Position numbers and translations under genes: made by a program. Source: CAG-390 sp003523225 (GTDB taxonomy: Bacteria > Bacillota > Clostridia > Oscillospirales > CAG-272). From it: a DNA stretch of 64,000 bases. The stretch's first letter is position 1. Each line of letters starts with the position of its first letter. Location: positions 81,603-145,602 of the forward strand of contig CABPZE010000004.1 of NCBI GenBank assembly GCA_902461815.1. Reading direction: 5' to 3'. The notes beneath the pieces are model-generated. The model saw only the letters and a program-made list of their open reading frames with translations. It had not been told where the DNA came from and searched no databases. This document shows, one piece after another, positions 43,920 through 52,325 of this stretch.

Positions 43920-43934
43920 GAAACATTTTGTTTC
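43920..43934. promoter_or_regulatory. Candidate operator of the LexA-like repressor
   Basis: GAAACA-TTT-TGTTTC is a perfect 6+3+6 palindrome placed between the -10 box and the ribosome site. It is not the Bacillus LexA box (GAAC-N4-GTTC), so specificity would be new; autorepression is inferred from placement. Confidence 0.6.
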
Positions 43935-43945
43935 TCGGAGGCGTT

Positions 43946-44560
43946 ATGCGAAGACAAGACGAATTGAAAAAGAGTGTGATACTTGATTTCATCGACGAGT
44001 ATTACAACGAATATAACGAGATTCCCGCAGTAAGAACTATCGCAGAGGGTACGGGAATTGCTTTGGCAACGGTTCACCGTTATCTGCTCTCACTCAAAGA
44101 AAGCGGTGAGCTTGAATACAACGGTCGCAAGTCGATCTCTACCAAGCGCATTGGTTTGGAATCGCGCCACGCTTCTGCGCCCGTTCTCGGTTACGTCCGT
44201 TGCGGCGAAGGCGAAGAAGAAGCCGAGGAAGTCATTGAGTATATCCGTCTCCCCGAAAGTTTAGTCGGAACGGGAGAGTTTTTCGTGCTGATCGCAAAGG
44301 GTGACTCAATGATTGACGCGGGTGTAAACGAAGGCGACTACGTTGTTGTCCGCAAGCAAAACACCGCAAGCGACGGAGATTATGTTGTGGCTCTCTATGA
44401 AGGTCTGAACAATCTCAAGGAGCTTGTTATTGATAACGGCAGATACATTCTCCGTTCTTGCAACGAGGATAAAGAAACCTATCCCGACATATATCCGCGA
44501 GATCTAAAGATACAAGGAGTTGCGGTCTGCGTGATGCACCGCTTGAAGAAAAGGAGGTAG
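43946..44560 (+). CDS. LexA-like S24-family repressor
   Basis: The 204-residue protein has a winged-helix DNA-binding domain (residues 1-65: PAVRTIAEGTGIALATVHRYL) and a LexA/S24 peptidase domain. The catalytic Ser121 lies in AKGDSM and the Lys158 in LNNLKEL. The self-cleavage site reads VRC86-G87, with Cys-Gly in place of LexA's Ala-Gly, as in some phage repressors. It should be inactivated by RecA filaments after DNA damage (family knowledge). GGAGG precedes the ATG. It ends in TAG, and the next gene starts in the same frame 3 bases later. Confidence 0.85.
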   Translation: MRRQDELKKSVILDFIDEYYNEYNEIPAVRTIAEGTGIALATVHRYLLSLKESGELEYNGRKSISTKRIGLESRHASAPVLGYVRCGEGEEEAEEVIEYIRLPESLVGTGEFFVLIAKGDSMIDAGVNEGDYVVVRKQNTASDGDYVVALYEGLNNLKELVIDNGRYILRSCNEDKETYPDIYPRDLKIQGVAVCVMHRLKKRR

Positions 44561-44563
44561 TCG

Positions 44564-45109
44564 ATGCCCCAAAAGAAATACGATCTCCGAAACCAATTTG
44601 AAAAATCTGCGCGTCGATATAGCAACGAGGAAGAACGCTCGACGCGGATTCAAGCTGTTATTGATGCTCATCACAAGCAATCGGAAATGCCGAAGAAATA
44701 TAAGCTTCCAACGTTTGATTGCCCCGCTTGTCACGCGAAGAATATTATGTTCGCAGGGGATGCAGTTACGAAAAACGAAACGATTTTAACGCTGCTTGAA
44801 GAAAATGGAGTTGCGGACTACGTTATTGTTTGCCCTAAGTGTAAGCAATACATCGGTGTCCGTCGCCACGTTGGAACACAAGTTATTCGTCGTTCCTTCC
44901 GTACCATCGGCGGCACTCCGTTTGAGTACGTGTATGTGTTCAATCATAGAATTACCCGAACATATCAAGACGGTGAAATCCCTATGGGCACTTGCATCTT
45001 CTATGGTGAGATCAATAACGATATTGGAGAAGCGCAAGAAGAACATCCGTCTGTGCAAAGTATTTGGCTGCCAAGTCACCAATATTCGAAATCAAGCAAC
45101 ACTCCATAA
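44564..45109 (+). CDS. Zinc-ribbon protein of unknown function
   Basis: The 181-residue protein has a charged N-terminal helix (1-45), then CPACH...CPKC, a likely zinc ribbon interrupted by about 30 residues. A basic, beta-rich C-terminal half (GVRRHVGTQVIRRSFRTIGG) follows. It is co-transcribed with the LexA-like gene (AGGAGG overlaps that gene's end; 3-base gap). Nucleic-acid binding is plausible but not shown. Confidence 0.6.
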   Translation: MPQKKYDLRNQFEKSARRYSNEEERSTRIQAVIDAHHKQSEMPKKYKLPTFDCPACHAKNIMFAGDAVTKNETILTLLEENGVADYVIVCPKCKQYIGVRRHVGTQVIRRSFRTIGGTPFEYVYVFNHRITRTYQDGEIPMGTCIFYGEINNDIGEAQEEHPSVQSIWLPSHQYSKSSNTP

Positions 45110-45192
45110 TACATATCGTTTTTCTAAATCTACAATTAAATAACACATATTTTTAGTGATCCATCCTCCCATCTGTGAATATGGGAACACAA

Positions 45193-45288
45193 GGGTAGGT
45201 ATCAGTTACATATCATCACACGCATAATTGGATTTAATTCCTGTTATGTTTTGTTGTGGCGGTTTGTAAAGGATACCTGCCCTTTTTT
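45193..45288 (+). terminator. Long-loop terminator-like structure
   Basis: GGGTAGGTATC (45193-45203) pairs with GATACCTGCCC (45272-45282), followed by six T. The loop is about 68 bases. It may terminate the LexA-like unit or form part of a leader or oriT region before mobC. Confidence 0.45.
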
Positions 45289-45325
45289 GCGCTTTCAATA
45301 TCGAAATTTATCGAAGGAAAGGAGA

Positions 45326-45445
45326 ATGAAAATGAAATTCACTTCAAAACGATACGGACTTGTAGTCCGTCTACTTTTCTTGACAAGCACTGCATTTGTG
45401 GACACAAAATGCGAATGTGGGGAGAACCCCAGACCCCCGTACTGA
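45326..45445 (+). CDS. Possible 39-residue peptide upstream of mobC
   Basis: ATG 45326 with a good AAAGGAG site opens a 39-codon frame (start MKMKFTSKRYGLVVRL, end CGENPRPPY). It ends 42 bases before mobC. The DNA of its end includes a small GGGG/CCCC dyad (45419-45431), so this stretch could instead be valued for its DNA sequence as part of an oriT. Confidence 0.35.
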   Translation: MKMKFTSKRYGLVVRLLFLTSTAFVDTKCECGENPRPPY

Positions 45446-45487
45446 AAAAATCATAATAAAAATTTATAGCAAAGGAGTAAAAGCAAA

Positions 45488-45859
45488 ATGAAACTGACAG
45501 AGAAAAAAGAAAAAGGCGGGCGCAAGCGCACCCATCTCGTTAAAGTCTATCTGAGTGACGATGAGTATGAAAAGCTATGCAAGGATGCGGCGATTTTTAA
45601 ACGAGACAAGAGCAAATATCTGCGGTTGCTCATTGATTGGATCGAGCCTGTCGCGCCGCCCTCGGTGGAAGTGAAAGAGTTTACGCGCGAACTTCGTCGC
45701 TTGGGCGTGAGCATGAATCAGATCGCGGCGCGGGCAAACGCGCTCGGCTTTGTTGATGACCTTGAATACCGCCGCAATGCCGACGCGGTGATGAAGGTGC
45801 TTGGCGCGATCCAACAAGAGTACGCGAAGAAAGGAGTGAAGCTGATTGGCAACCACTAA
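45488..45859 (+). CDS. mobC: MobC-type mobilisation accessory protein
   Basis: The 123-residue protein has a ribbon-helix-helix-like N terminus (RKRTHLVKVYLSDDEYEKL) and the MobC core VKEFTRELRRLGVSMNQIAARAN. MobC proteins help the relaxase open oriT DNA. AAAGGAG precedes it, and its end overlaps the relaxase start. Confidence 0.85.
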   Translation: MKLTEKKEKGGRKRTHLVKVYLSDDEYEKLCKDAAIFKRDKSKYLRLLIDWIEPVAPPSVEVKEFTRELRRLGVSMNQIAARANALGFVDDLEYRRNADAVMKVLGAIQQEYAKKGVKLIGNH

Positions 45860-47195
45860 GATTTGGAATGTGAAAGCGCACGTCAGTAAACTGCTCGCTT
45901 ACGTTGCTAATAAAAACAAAACCACAATGGAAATTGAAAATGGGTTCGACGATGAAGAAATGCGGCTCGCCGCCGAAATGCTTGGGCTTTCGCCCGATCA
46001 TTTTGCTACGGAGGAAAAGGAATTCGTCACGGGAATTAACTGCACCTCCGAGAACGCCAACGAGGTTATGCTGACACTCTTGGAAGGCACATCGCATTCC
46101 GAGATTCAAGCCTATCACGGAATCCAATCCTTCAAGCCCGGTGAGGTAACACCCGACGTCGCTCACGCCATCGGTGTTCAGCTCGCCAACCAACTGTGGG
46201 GCGAAGACTTTCCAATTATCGTTGCCACCCATATCGATAGAGGACACGTGCACAATCATTTCTGCATATCGGCTTCGGGATTTTCGGGGAGGCGGTATCA
46301 CGATTGCAACGCTACTTACAAGCTGATGCGCGACACCTCGGATAGACTTTGCAGGGAGTACGGATTATCGGTCATAGAAAATCCGAAGCAGCAAAGCTCC
46401 AAACACATCGCAGAGGTTCACGCCAAAAAGAAAGGCATCCCGACGATGCGCGATCAGATACGTGCTGATATCGACGCAGTAGCAAAGCAAGAATTTATCA
46501 TCAAGAACTTTTACAACCGTATGCGAAGCCTTGGCTATACGATTGAGCAGCGCGGAGACTTTCTCCGCATCAAGCCATACGGCTACGACAAATTCTTTCG
46601 CTCAGACAAACTCGGGGCGGGATACACAGAGGTAGATATTGAAGCGAGAATAAGGAACAACGCGAGGGCGCATCAATGGACGCCGATCAAGTATTACGAG
46701 CCAACCTTACGCGAGAAACCGAGAGGTCTTTACGCACTCTATCTCCATTACTGTTATCTTCTTGGTCTGATACCCAAGGTGCTCCCCAAGAATCCCGAAG
46801 CCTATGCCGCCATAAAGGAGGACGTGCGCCGCGCCCGTATGTACTCGGAGCAGGCTAAGTTTCTCGGCAAGTATTTCCTTGACACGAAAGATGACCTCAT
46901 ACAACACGCGCTTAAGGTTCGTGCGCAAATGGATGTGCTTTATAAGGAGCGGCAGAAGCTCCGCAACAAAATGCGGTGGATGAAAGATCCCACCGAGATG
47001 CAACTGATACGTGAACAGATTTTTGCTATCTCGGACAAGCTTAAGCCGCTTCGCAAGGAGTACGCCATGTGCAAGGATATTTACGACCGTAGTGATGATA
47101 TTGAAAAGACGGTAGAGTGCGTTGAGTTTCCACAGCTCGTCGAACAGGAAAGGCAGAAATCCGCACTCAAAAAGAACGGACGCGAGGAGAGATAA
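45846..47195 (+). CDS. Relaxase, MobP/VirD2 family
   Basis: The 449-residue relaxase starts at a TTG inside the end of mobC (AAGGAG about 9 bases upstream), giving the family's usual ATTKIW start. The metal-binding motif H129-IDRG-H134-V-H136-N-H138 is intact, and a candidate catalytic tyrosine lies near residue 19. A long helical C-terminal region follows. It would nick oriT and pilot a strand in conjugative mobilisation. No coupling protein or mating genes are in the window, so the element would be mobilisable only. Confidence 0.88.
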   Translation: MATTKIWNVKAHVSKLLAYVANKNKTTMEIENGFDDEEMRLAAEMLGLSPDHFATEEKEFVTGINCTSENANEVMLTLLEGTSHSEIQAYHGIQSFKPGEVTPDVAHAIGVQLANQLWGEDFPIIVATHIDRGHVHNHFCISASGFSGRRYHDCNATYKLMRDTSDRLCREYGLSVIENPKQQSSKHIAEVHAKKKGIPTMRDQIRADIDAVAKQEFIIKNFYNRMRSLGYTIEQRGDFLRIKPYGYDKFFRSDKLGAGYTEVDIEARIRNNARAHQWTPIKYYEPTLREKPRGLYALYLHYCYLLGLIPKVLPKNPEAYAAIKEDVRRARMYSEQAKFLGKYFLDTKDDLIQHALKVRAQMDVLYKERQKLRNKMRWMKDPTEMQLIREQIFAISDKLKPLRKEYAMCKDIYDRSDDIEKTVECVEFPQLVEQERQKSALKKNGREER

Positions 47196-47197
47196 AG

Positions 47198-47265
47198 ATA
47201 CGGTCTTGACCGTATAAAATTGCTACCGCCATTAAAATCAGTTTTACGGTCTTGACCGAGTAAAA
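47198..47265. promoter_or_regulatory. Pair of ACGGTCTTGACCG dyads
   Basis: A perfect 8+2+8 palindrome ATACGGTC-TT-GACCGTAT (47198-47215) recurs as TTTTACGGTCTTGACCGAGTAAAA with one extra base (47242-47265). They lie in the 222-base gap after the relaxase and look like paired operator sites. Confidence 0.55.
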
Positions 47266-47417
47266 ACATCTTTTTTCCGTTTCTGACACCCCAAATCGTA
47301 TCCCAGATCGAAAATGCACTTTCTATTGAAAAATCCGCATTTTCCTACGCTCTTGAACGAGCCTTTTCGACCGAAAAACGCCTTACTTCAAAAAACAACT
47401 CAAATTAGGAGGGCTTT

Positions 47418-47711
47418 ATGATTACAAACAAGAAAAAGAATGAAAAAACAACCGAGATCTATTTTGATGAAACACCCGCAGCCGTCGTGATACGAACACA
47501 CAACACCGCTTTGAAGAAGCGGCTCCTTGCCTTTGCCGCGAAGTTTCCCAACCTCTGCCGGTTGACCGACGATGACGAGCTTGGATACCTTTCCTTTGAG
47601 ATCGATAAGGACAGATTCTCCATCCGCCTCACCGCGCCGTACACAGAGGAACGCCGACAGTTAGCAAGAGCCAAAATGATCGAGATTAACAATAAGGAGG
47701 AAATAGTATGA
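47418..47711 (+). CDS. Mobile-element hypothetical protein
   Basis: The 97-residue protein (TTEIYFDETPAAVVIRTHNTALKKRL, FSIRLTAPYTEERRQLAR) resembles small proteins often found between relaxase and recombinase genes of clostridial elements. AGGAGG precedes the ATG; the stop overlaps the next start. Function unknown. Confidence 0.6.
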   Translation: MITNKKKNEKTTEIYFDETPAAVVIRTHNTALKKRLLAFAAKFPNLCRLTDDDELGYLSFEIDKDRFSIRLTAPYTEERRQLARAKMIEINNKEEIV

Positions 47712-47977
47712 AGTCTGACAAAGATAAATATATCGAAGAACGATATGCCGAGTACCAAAAGAAGTGGGCAGAAAATCCGCCCCCACCTCACGTACCCATA
47801 GTCGATACCGAGCGTGAGAAAGTTCCCGTGCATTACAACGTTCCCGCATCCGCCTTTGACTTTGAGGAAAAAGAAGGTCATACGACCTATGAGGTTTGCG
47901 GGCACTTTAACCCTAACGCGCGAGAAAACCTTCTTCAGAAAATTTGGCGAATGATGAAAGAAGAAAGTTTACAATAA
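47708..47977 (+). CDS. Mobile-element hypothetical protein
   Basis: The 89-residue hydrophilic protein (proline-rich NPPPPHVP segment, ending ENLLQKIWRMMKEESLQ) is coupled to the preceding gene by ATGA overlap. No family recognised. Confidence 0.55.
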   Translation: MKSDKDKYIEERYAEYQKKWAENPPPPHVPIVDTEREKVPVHYNVPASAFDFEEKEGHTTYEVCGHFNPNARENLLQKIWRMMKEESLQ

Positions 47978-48003
47978 AACTTTCGCTTTAGCGTTGTAAA
48001 GTG

Positions 48004-48063
48004 TTGAAATGTTTTTCGATTTGTGTTATAATATAGACAAGCGATAATACTGTATCGGTTGTC
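48004..48063 (+). promoter_or_regulatory. Promoter and leader of the serine recombinase
   Basis: TTGAAA (48004-48009), 17 bases, TATAAT (48027-48032). The leader at 48041-48063 contains a dyad (CGATA/TATCG) and matches the inverted copy at 34213-34234. Confidence 0.75.
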
Positions 48064-48077
48064 GGAAAGGAGAAAGT

Positions 48078-48176
48078 TTGAACAGACAGCTGAAAGAAAA
48101 CAGGATAACGGCTCTCTACTGCCGTCTATCCCAAGACGATGGGCGCGAGGGAGAGAGCAATAGTATCGTCAACCAA
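48078..48176 (+). pseudogene. Large serine recombinase, first 33 codons
   Basis: From a TTG with GGAG upstream the frame reads MNRQLKENRITALYCRLSQD and ends SNSIVNQ. It contains the nucleophile Ser18 in the RLS motif of large serine recombinases. After CAA (48174-48176) the frame leaves the family. The expected next residues (QKALINEYARKN) are found at 63859. The gene appears split by an insertion. Confidence 0.8.
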
Positions 48177-48319
48177 GTGGTAATATGTAAAGGGTGGTTT
48201 CTCCACCCTAATACATATGACTGCGGCTCATTTGTGGTGAATCGAAAAGCAGTTGTAAGAAAGGAGCAGAAAAAGCCTTATAACCGCTACAAATTCAACG
48301 CAGAAAGGAGCTGTTGTTT

Positions 48320-48691
48320 ATGAAATCTCTATTTGAGGAAATGGGCGGTACATATCGTCAAGTGGGCGATTATTTCATTCCCAACCTTGTCTTGCCAGAT
48401 GACGGCAATTATCAGATCGGTAAATACGGGCGTATGCGCCGTATCTATCTGAAAGAACACCGTAAAATCCTCTACACCAATTATGTTATGGAGGGTACGC
48501 TGTTCAAGCATCTGTCCGAGATCGACCAAGCCTGCAACGAGCGCATAGAAAACATCGTTTCCACTATGGCAAAGCAGGAGGGCGTGACCGAAGCACTCAA
48601 AGCGGCTGACCAAATGGAATGGGTACGTCGCATGAACAGCATCCGCAACCGTGCGGAGGAAATCATCTTGACCGAACTTGTATATGCTTAA
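48320..48691 (+). CDS. tnpV: TnpV-family transposon protein (second copy)
   Basis: The 123-residue protein (EEMGGTYRQVGDYFIPNLVL, NYQIGKYGRMRRIYLKEHRK) is a clear paralogue of the protein at 34263 but divergent along its length. The two therefore derive from different elements. AAAGGAG precedes ATG 48320. A terminator follows directly. Confidence 0.85.
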   Translation: MKSLFEEMGGTYRQVGDYFIPNLVLPDDGNYQIGKYGRMRRIYLKEHRKILYTNYVMEGTLFKHLSEIDQACNERIENIVSTMAKQEGVTEALKAADQMEWVRRMNSIRNRAEEIILTELVYA

Positions 48692-48694
48692 TCG

Positions 48695-48742
48695 AATGCC
48701 CGCTATCGGCTATATGGCTGATAACGGGCATTATCTTTTTCT
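48695..48742 (+). terminator. Terminator after second tnpV
   Basis: AATGCCCG...CGGGCATT (48695-48702 with 48725-48732), with additional internal pairing, followed by ATCTTTTTC. A second dyad CTGTCACC/GGTGACAG (48765-48786) lies toward the convergent gene. Confidence 0.75.
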
Positions 48743-48795
48743 GTCACCTTATCTGTAACCCGATCTGTCACCTTGCAGGGTGACAGAAAACAGCG

Positions 48796-50271
48796 TTATT
48801 TTTTCGGCATCGCAAACTTGTATTTTCCCTTGCCTTGACCGCTGACAGGCTCAATCAATTCTGCTTCTTTCAGCTTGTTTAGTAGATTGCCTGCGGCAGT
48901 AATGGAAACAGCTATAATCTCCATAATATCATTACGCCCGAACACACCATCAAAACCCATATGTGCAAACAGTTTTTTTGCGTTTTCCTTTGTGTTCTTG
49001 TTTGCGTTCAAACTGTCAATCGCAGCTTCAATTAAAAGGTTTTCAGAAGCAATTAACACATTTTCTCCGTCAACTGCAACCTTTTCCGGGTCAATTAACA
49101 CCTTTTCAATCGGAATATTGTAATTCAGATTGTAGAGCGTAGCAAAAAACGATGTGGGTGTTGATCTAAACATCGGCTCGACTTCGGGACGGTAATTGAC
49201 AGCATGGCGGTAATCTGCCTTGATTTTCTTGAAACCGCTGCCACGACGTTCCATAAAGTGCATACGGCTGAAAATATCAGCAATCACAGGATTACGGCGT
49301 TTGGATGCAACATTGTCCGTATCAAGTTCCTGCACGATAGAGCCATCAAACATTCCACCGGGGGAATATACTTCCATTCGGTCATCGAAAATATCAATGT
49401 GTACCTCGCTGCCGATTTCCATATAGTCACGATGAATCAGCGCATTGACAATGACCTCATGCACTGCTTGTTCGGGGTATTCGGGCATCTCCACCCGACC
49501 ATTTCCTGTCTTTTTCCAACGTTTCTTGGTATTGTTTTTCACGAACTCGGTGCCGTTCTGCAACAGAGATACCAGTGACCCACTGTATTCCTTATCGTCA
49601 AGCGCTTCCATAATACCGGAGGCTTTGTCCAAGCCGTACCAACGGGTACAGAACAGGCGGGAGTGCCGCATCGGAGATTCATCTGCCAACAACACACCTG
49701 CGTTGGTCAACATATTATTTTCATCGACAAGCTCAAAAGATACAAAATCAGAATCCGTCAACTCTGTGCCTGTTCTCATACGATAAACGGAGCGCAGTTT
49801 TGTAAAGGCAAGCGTTTCAAATGAATAACGGGTAGAGAGACTGTCAAAGGACGTATTGCTTCCACGCAAAACAAGCCGCTTCAAATCTACCGCACTTGCA
49901 GGGACACTCTCATTGCCGATGCGAACATAGGCTATCCGATTTCCGTCGCCCGTGTAGTAATAGGGAGTTTCCTGCCCGGACGGAACTCGCAATACAACGA
50001 AATCTTTACCGTCCTCTGCGTGGATCTCCAAAATCACTTGCGGAGCAGGATCCATTTTTGTTTTGATAGCTTCGCTGATCTTCTCGGATACACCTTTTGC
50101 ATCATCTAAACCGACAAGAACTTCATCGTTGGAGACACCGAAAAACAATGCACCACCGATCCCGTTGGCAAATGCACTCACGCTTTTCAACCAGCTTTTG
50201 GGCTTGCGTTCTTCAAGCATTTCTTTCTTATCATATTCCGTAGCTTCGCCTATAAAATCAGATAATTTCAT
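48796..50271 (-). CDS. AlbA_2/HATPase-type DNA-binding regulator
   Basis: The 491-residue protein has an AlbA_2 (Schlafen-type) domain at 1-125 (KKEMLEERKPKSWLKSVSAFANGIGGALFFGVSN, and RIAYVRIGNESVPAS). A central ATPase-like domain follows (HEVIVNALIHRDYMEIGSEVHIDIFDDRMEVYSPGG, RRNPVIADIF, ERRGSGFKKI), then a C-terminal winged helix. These proteins are common in accessory regions; some act in regulation, some in defence. Activity is unknown. It heads a minus-strand group that includes the two following genes. Confidence 0.8.
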   Translation of the reverse strand: MKLSDFIGEATEYDKKEMLEERKPKSWLKSVSAFANGIGGALFFGVSNDEVLVGLDDAKGVSEKISEAIKTKMDPAPQVILEIHAEDGKDFVVLRVPSGQETPYYYTGDGNRIAYVRIGNESVPASAVDLKRLVLRGSNTSFDSLSTRYSFETLAFTKLRSVYRMRTGTELTDSDFVSFELVDENNMLTNAGVLLADESPMRHSRLFCTRWYGLDKASGIMEALDDKEYSGSLVSLLQNGTEFVKNNTKKRWKKTGNGRVEMPEYPEQAVHEVIVNALIHRDYMEIGSEVHIDIFDDRMEVYSPGGMFDGSIVQELDTDNVASKRRNPVIADIFSRMHFMERRGSGFKKIKADYRHAVNYRPEVEPMFRSTPTSFFATLYNLNYNIPIEKVLIDPEKVAVDGENVLIASENLLIEAAIDSLNANKNTKENAKKLFAHMGFDGVFGRNDIMEIIAVSITAAGNLLNKLKEAELIEPVSGQGKGKYKFAMPKK

Positions 50272-50298
50272 ATCGTCAATACCTCGTTTCCTTTCCCA

Positions 50299-51201
50299 TC
50301 ATTCCTTCTTTTCCTTCGTTCTGCTCTTATACACGTTATACTTATTTTTGCACTGCGGGCTGCAGAAGATCGCACTCGGTCTGCTTGTCACAAAAGCCTG
50401 CGTACAATGTCTGCAAAGGCGCATCGGCTTTTCGCTGTCGGTCAGCATAAAGCTGAACATCATCTGTACGCCGAGCAACATGGAGTGGAAATCCCATACA
50501 ATCGTAGGCTTATCAAGCAGAGCGATATGATATGTGGGAGCAATGCCGCCGAAGGATGCCATACTCTGCTGCATCATCATCCGTGTTTCATCGTTCAGAT
50601 GGTCGTAATCCTCATAGTACAGCATACTTGTGGTAAAGTTAAATGCCCAATCGGTAAACTGCTGCTTCATCCACTCATAGCGTTCGGCATATTCACGCTG
50701 AAAGCTCATATTGACCGCCATCGGCTTATCGCTCATGGTCATAGCAAGCGCCATCATCACACGGTCATTCTGTATGTTCCACATAGATTCAATGCCACGC
50801 TTGACCACATCGGGCTTTTCAAAAGGAAAGAACAAATCGAGATAGTCCTATGTGGACATGGTTTCCTCTCGGATGAAATGGTTTTTCGGCAGATATACCG
50901 CCTCATATTCCATAAAGTTTGGTGTGGTCGGCAAAGCGGTCATCAAGCCAAACAGACCGTATTTTACCGCAAACTGCTGAATTGCCTTCTGTATCTCGGC
51001 ATCCAGCTTCTTGCTCATACCCATCCGCCCGATATTGATGGCATCCAGGACAATCCGCTGATACTCGCTCAGCGGGTCGTAAATGCTCGGATGTGCTGTT
51101 TTTGTAGGCGTGAGGAACAGAGTGCCATCCTCTGTCGCTTTCCATTCATATTCACTATATCGCACCCAGTTGGAGCTGGTGCGTTCAAACAGGCTTTTCA
51201 T
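50299..51201 (-). pseudogene. DUF6076-like gene interrupted by an in-frame amber codon
   Basis: ATG 51201 (GGAGG upstream) opens a frame that stops at TAG (50848-50850) after REETMST. It then continues in the same frame with DYLDLFFPFEKPDVVKRGIE to TGA at 50299. The C-terminal part has a zinc-finger-like CRHCTQAFVTSRPSAIFCSPQCKNKYN. Together the parts make one 300-codon protein of the DUF6076 type known from clostridial mobile elements. Only the TAG breaks it. Confidence 0.75.
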
Positions 51202-51259
51202 CGTCAAAACCCTCCACTATATTGTAACCTGTATAATTCACAATTATATTACTATTATA

Positions 51260-52216
51260 CTACTTTTTCGTGGCTTTTTCAATATCCACGCCATTTTCTT
51301 TCAGAAATTCTTTCTCAAGTAAGGTCAAGGGCTGCTGTGCCTGCACTTTTTCGGTAAGTGCGGCAAGCAGCATTTTCCGTATCTTTTTGAGCATCGTGTT
51401 CCGCACTTTGCGGATGTTGCGGTCTGACTGCCCACGGATAGCGGCGATCTTGACAGAACTGTACTGCCACAGAGCAGACAGGAACAAGAGGAACTTGTGA
51501 TCCTCGTTCAGCTCCCGCAGGATGACAGACATATCCGCATCCGTCACAAGCTCGTGTATATCGTAAGGACAATAGAAAATGGAATCTATGAAATCGCCCT
51601 TGCGCTCCTGCCCTGTCAGTACATCGTTGAGCGTATCGGGAAAACACAAAGCGTCCTCGGATGCACCATAATCAAGGGGAACATCGTCACCGCTTCGGTA
51701 CAGCTCGTGATAGCGTTCCTTGCGCTGACGGTTGGCATCGAGCCGGTCATACCACGCAACAAGGTTTTCGTAGTCTTTGAGAGTTCGGGCAGAATCCTCC
51801 AACCGCTTTAGAGCCTGTGCCCGAAGCTCACGCTTTAGGAGCTTTCGTTCGGGCTGCTCATCCCTGGTATCGTCGCCATCATCCTCTATGGGATTTTCTG
51901 CGGCATCGGCTTCTATTTCATCAATGATACGCTGTTCCTTTGCAAGTCTGCGCCGTGTCTTTTCGTATTCCTCGGCTTCCGCATCCTCGGCATCGGTATC
52001 GCTGTCAGCGAAAATATCTTTCTTCTTTCGCTTCCTTCGCTTCTTTTCGGGAGGATCATCGGCATCTTCTTCCGCATCATCCCAAAGGGCGTTTTCATCT
52101 TCGTCCTCGTCATCGACTATGTAATCGGAATCGTCCGCTTCATATTCATCTTCGTATTCGGTATCTTCATCTTCATAAAGACCGTCGTTTTCGTATCGTT
52201 TGGGATCGTCGTACAC
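51260..52216 (-). CDS. Acidic protein with sigma-like C-terminal helix-turn-helix
   Basis: The 318-residue protein starts at GTG 52216 (GGGAGG 9 bases upstream; longer frames to 52522 are not protein-like). The first third is extremely acidic (Asp/Glu-rich), followed by a basic block PEKKRRKRKKK. The C-terminal third ends with a region-4-like helix-turn-helix (FLSALWQYSSVKIAAIRGQSDRNIRKVRNTMLKKI). It resembles sigma-like proteins of clostridial integrative elements. Confidence 0.6.
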   Translation of the reverse strand: MYDDPKRYENDGLYEDEDTEYEDEYEADDSDYIVDDEDEDENALWDDAEEDADDPPEKKRRKRKKKDIFADSDTDAEDAEAEEYEKTRRRLAKEQRIIDEIEADAAENPIEDDGDDTRDEQPERKLLKRELRAQALKRLEDSARTLKDYENLVAWYDRLDANRQRKERYHELYRSGDDVPLDYGASEDALCFPDTLNDVLTGQERKGDFIDSIFYCPYDIHELVTDADMSVILRELNEDHKFLLFLSALWQYSSVKIAAIRGQSDRNIRKVRNTMLKKIRKMLLAALTEKVQAQQPLTLLEKEFLKENGVDIEKATKK

Positions 52217-52325
52217 CGCCGAAAACCTCCCTTCAAAAATATTTTTCAAATTTTCTTTGATTTTCCGAAAAACCAGTTCCGCTAAACACCCCGTATTTCT
52301 CCTATTGGTGAGGGAGTAATATATT

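Noticed and set aside
48177..48323. Group II intron start at the recombinase break
   Set aside because: The insert begins GTGGT rather than GUGYG, and no intron-encoded reverse transcriptase or domain V hairpin is seen.
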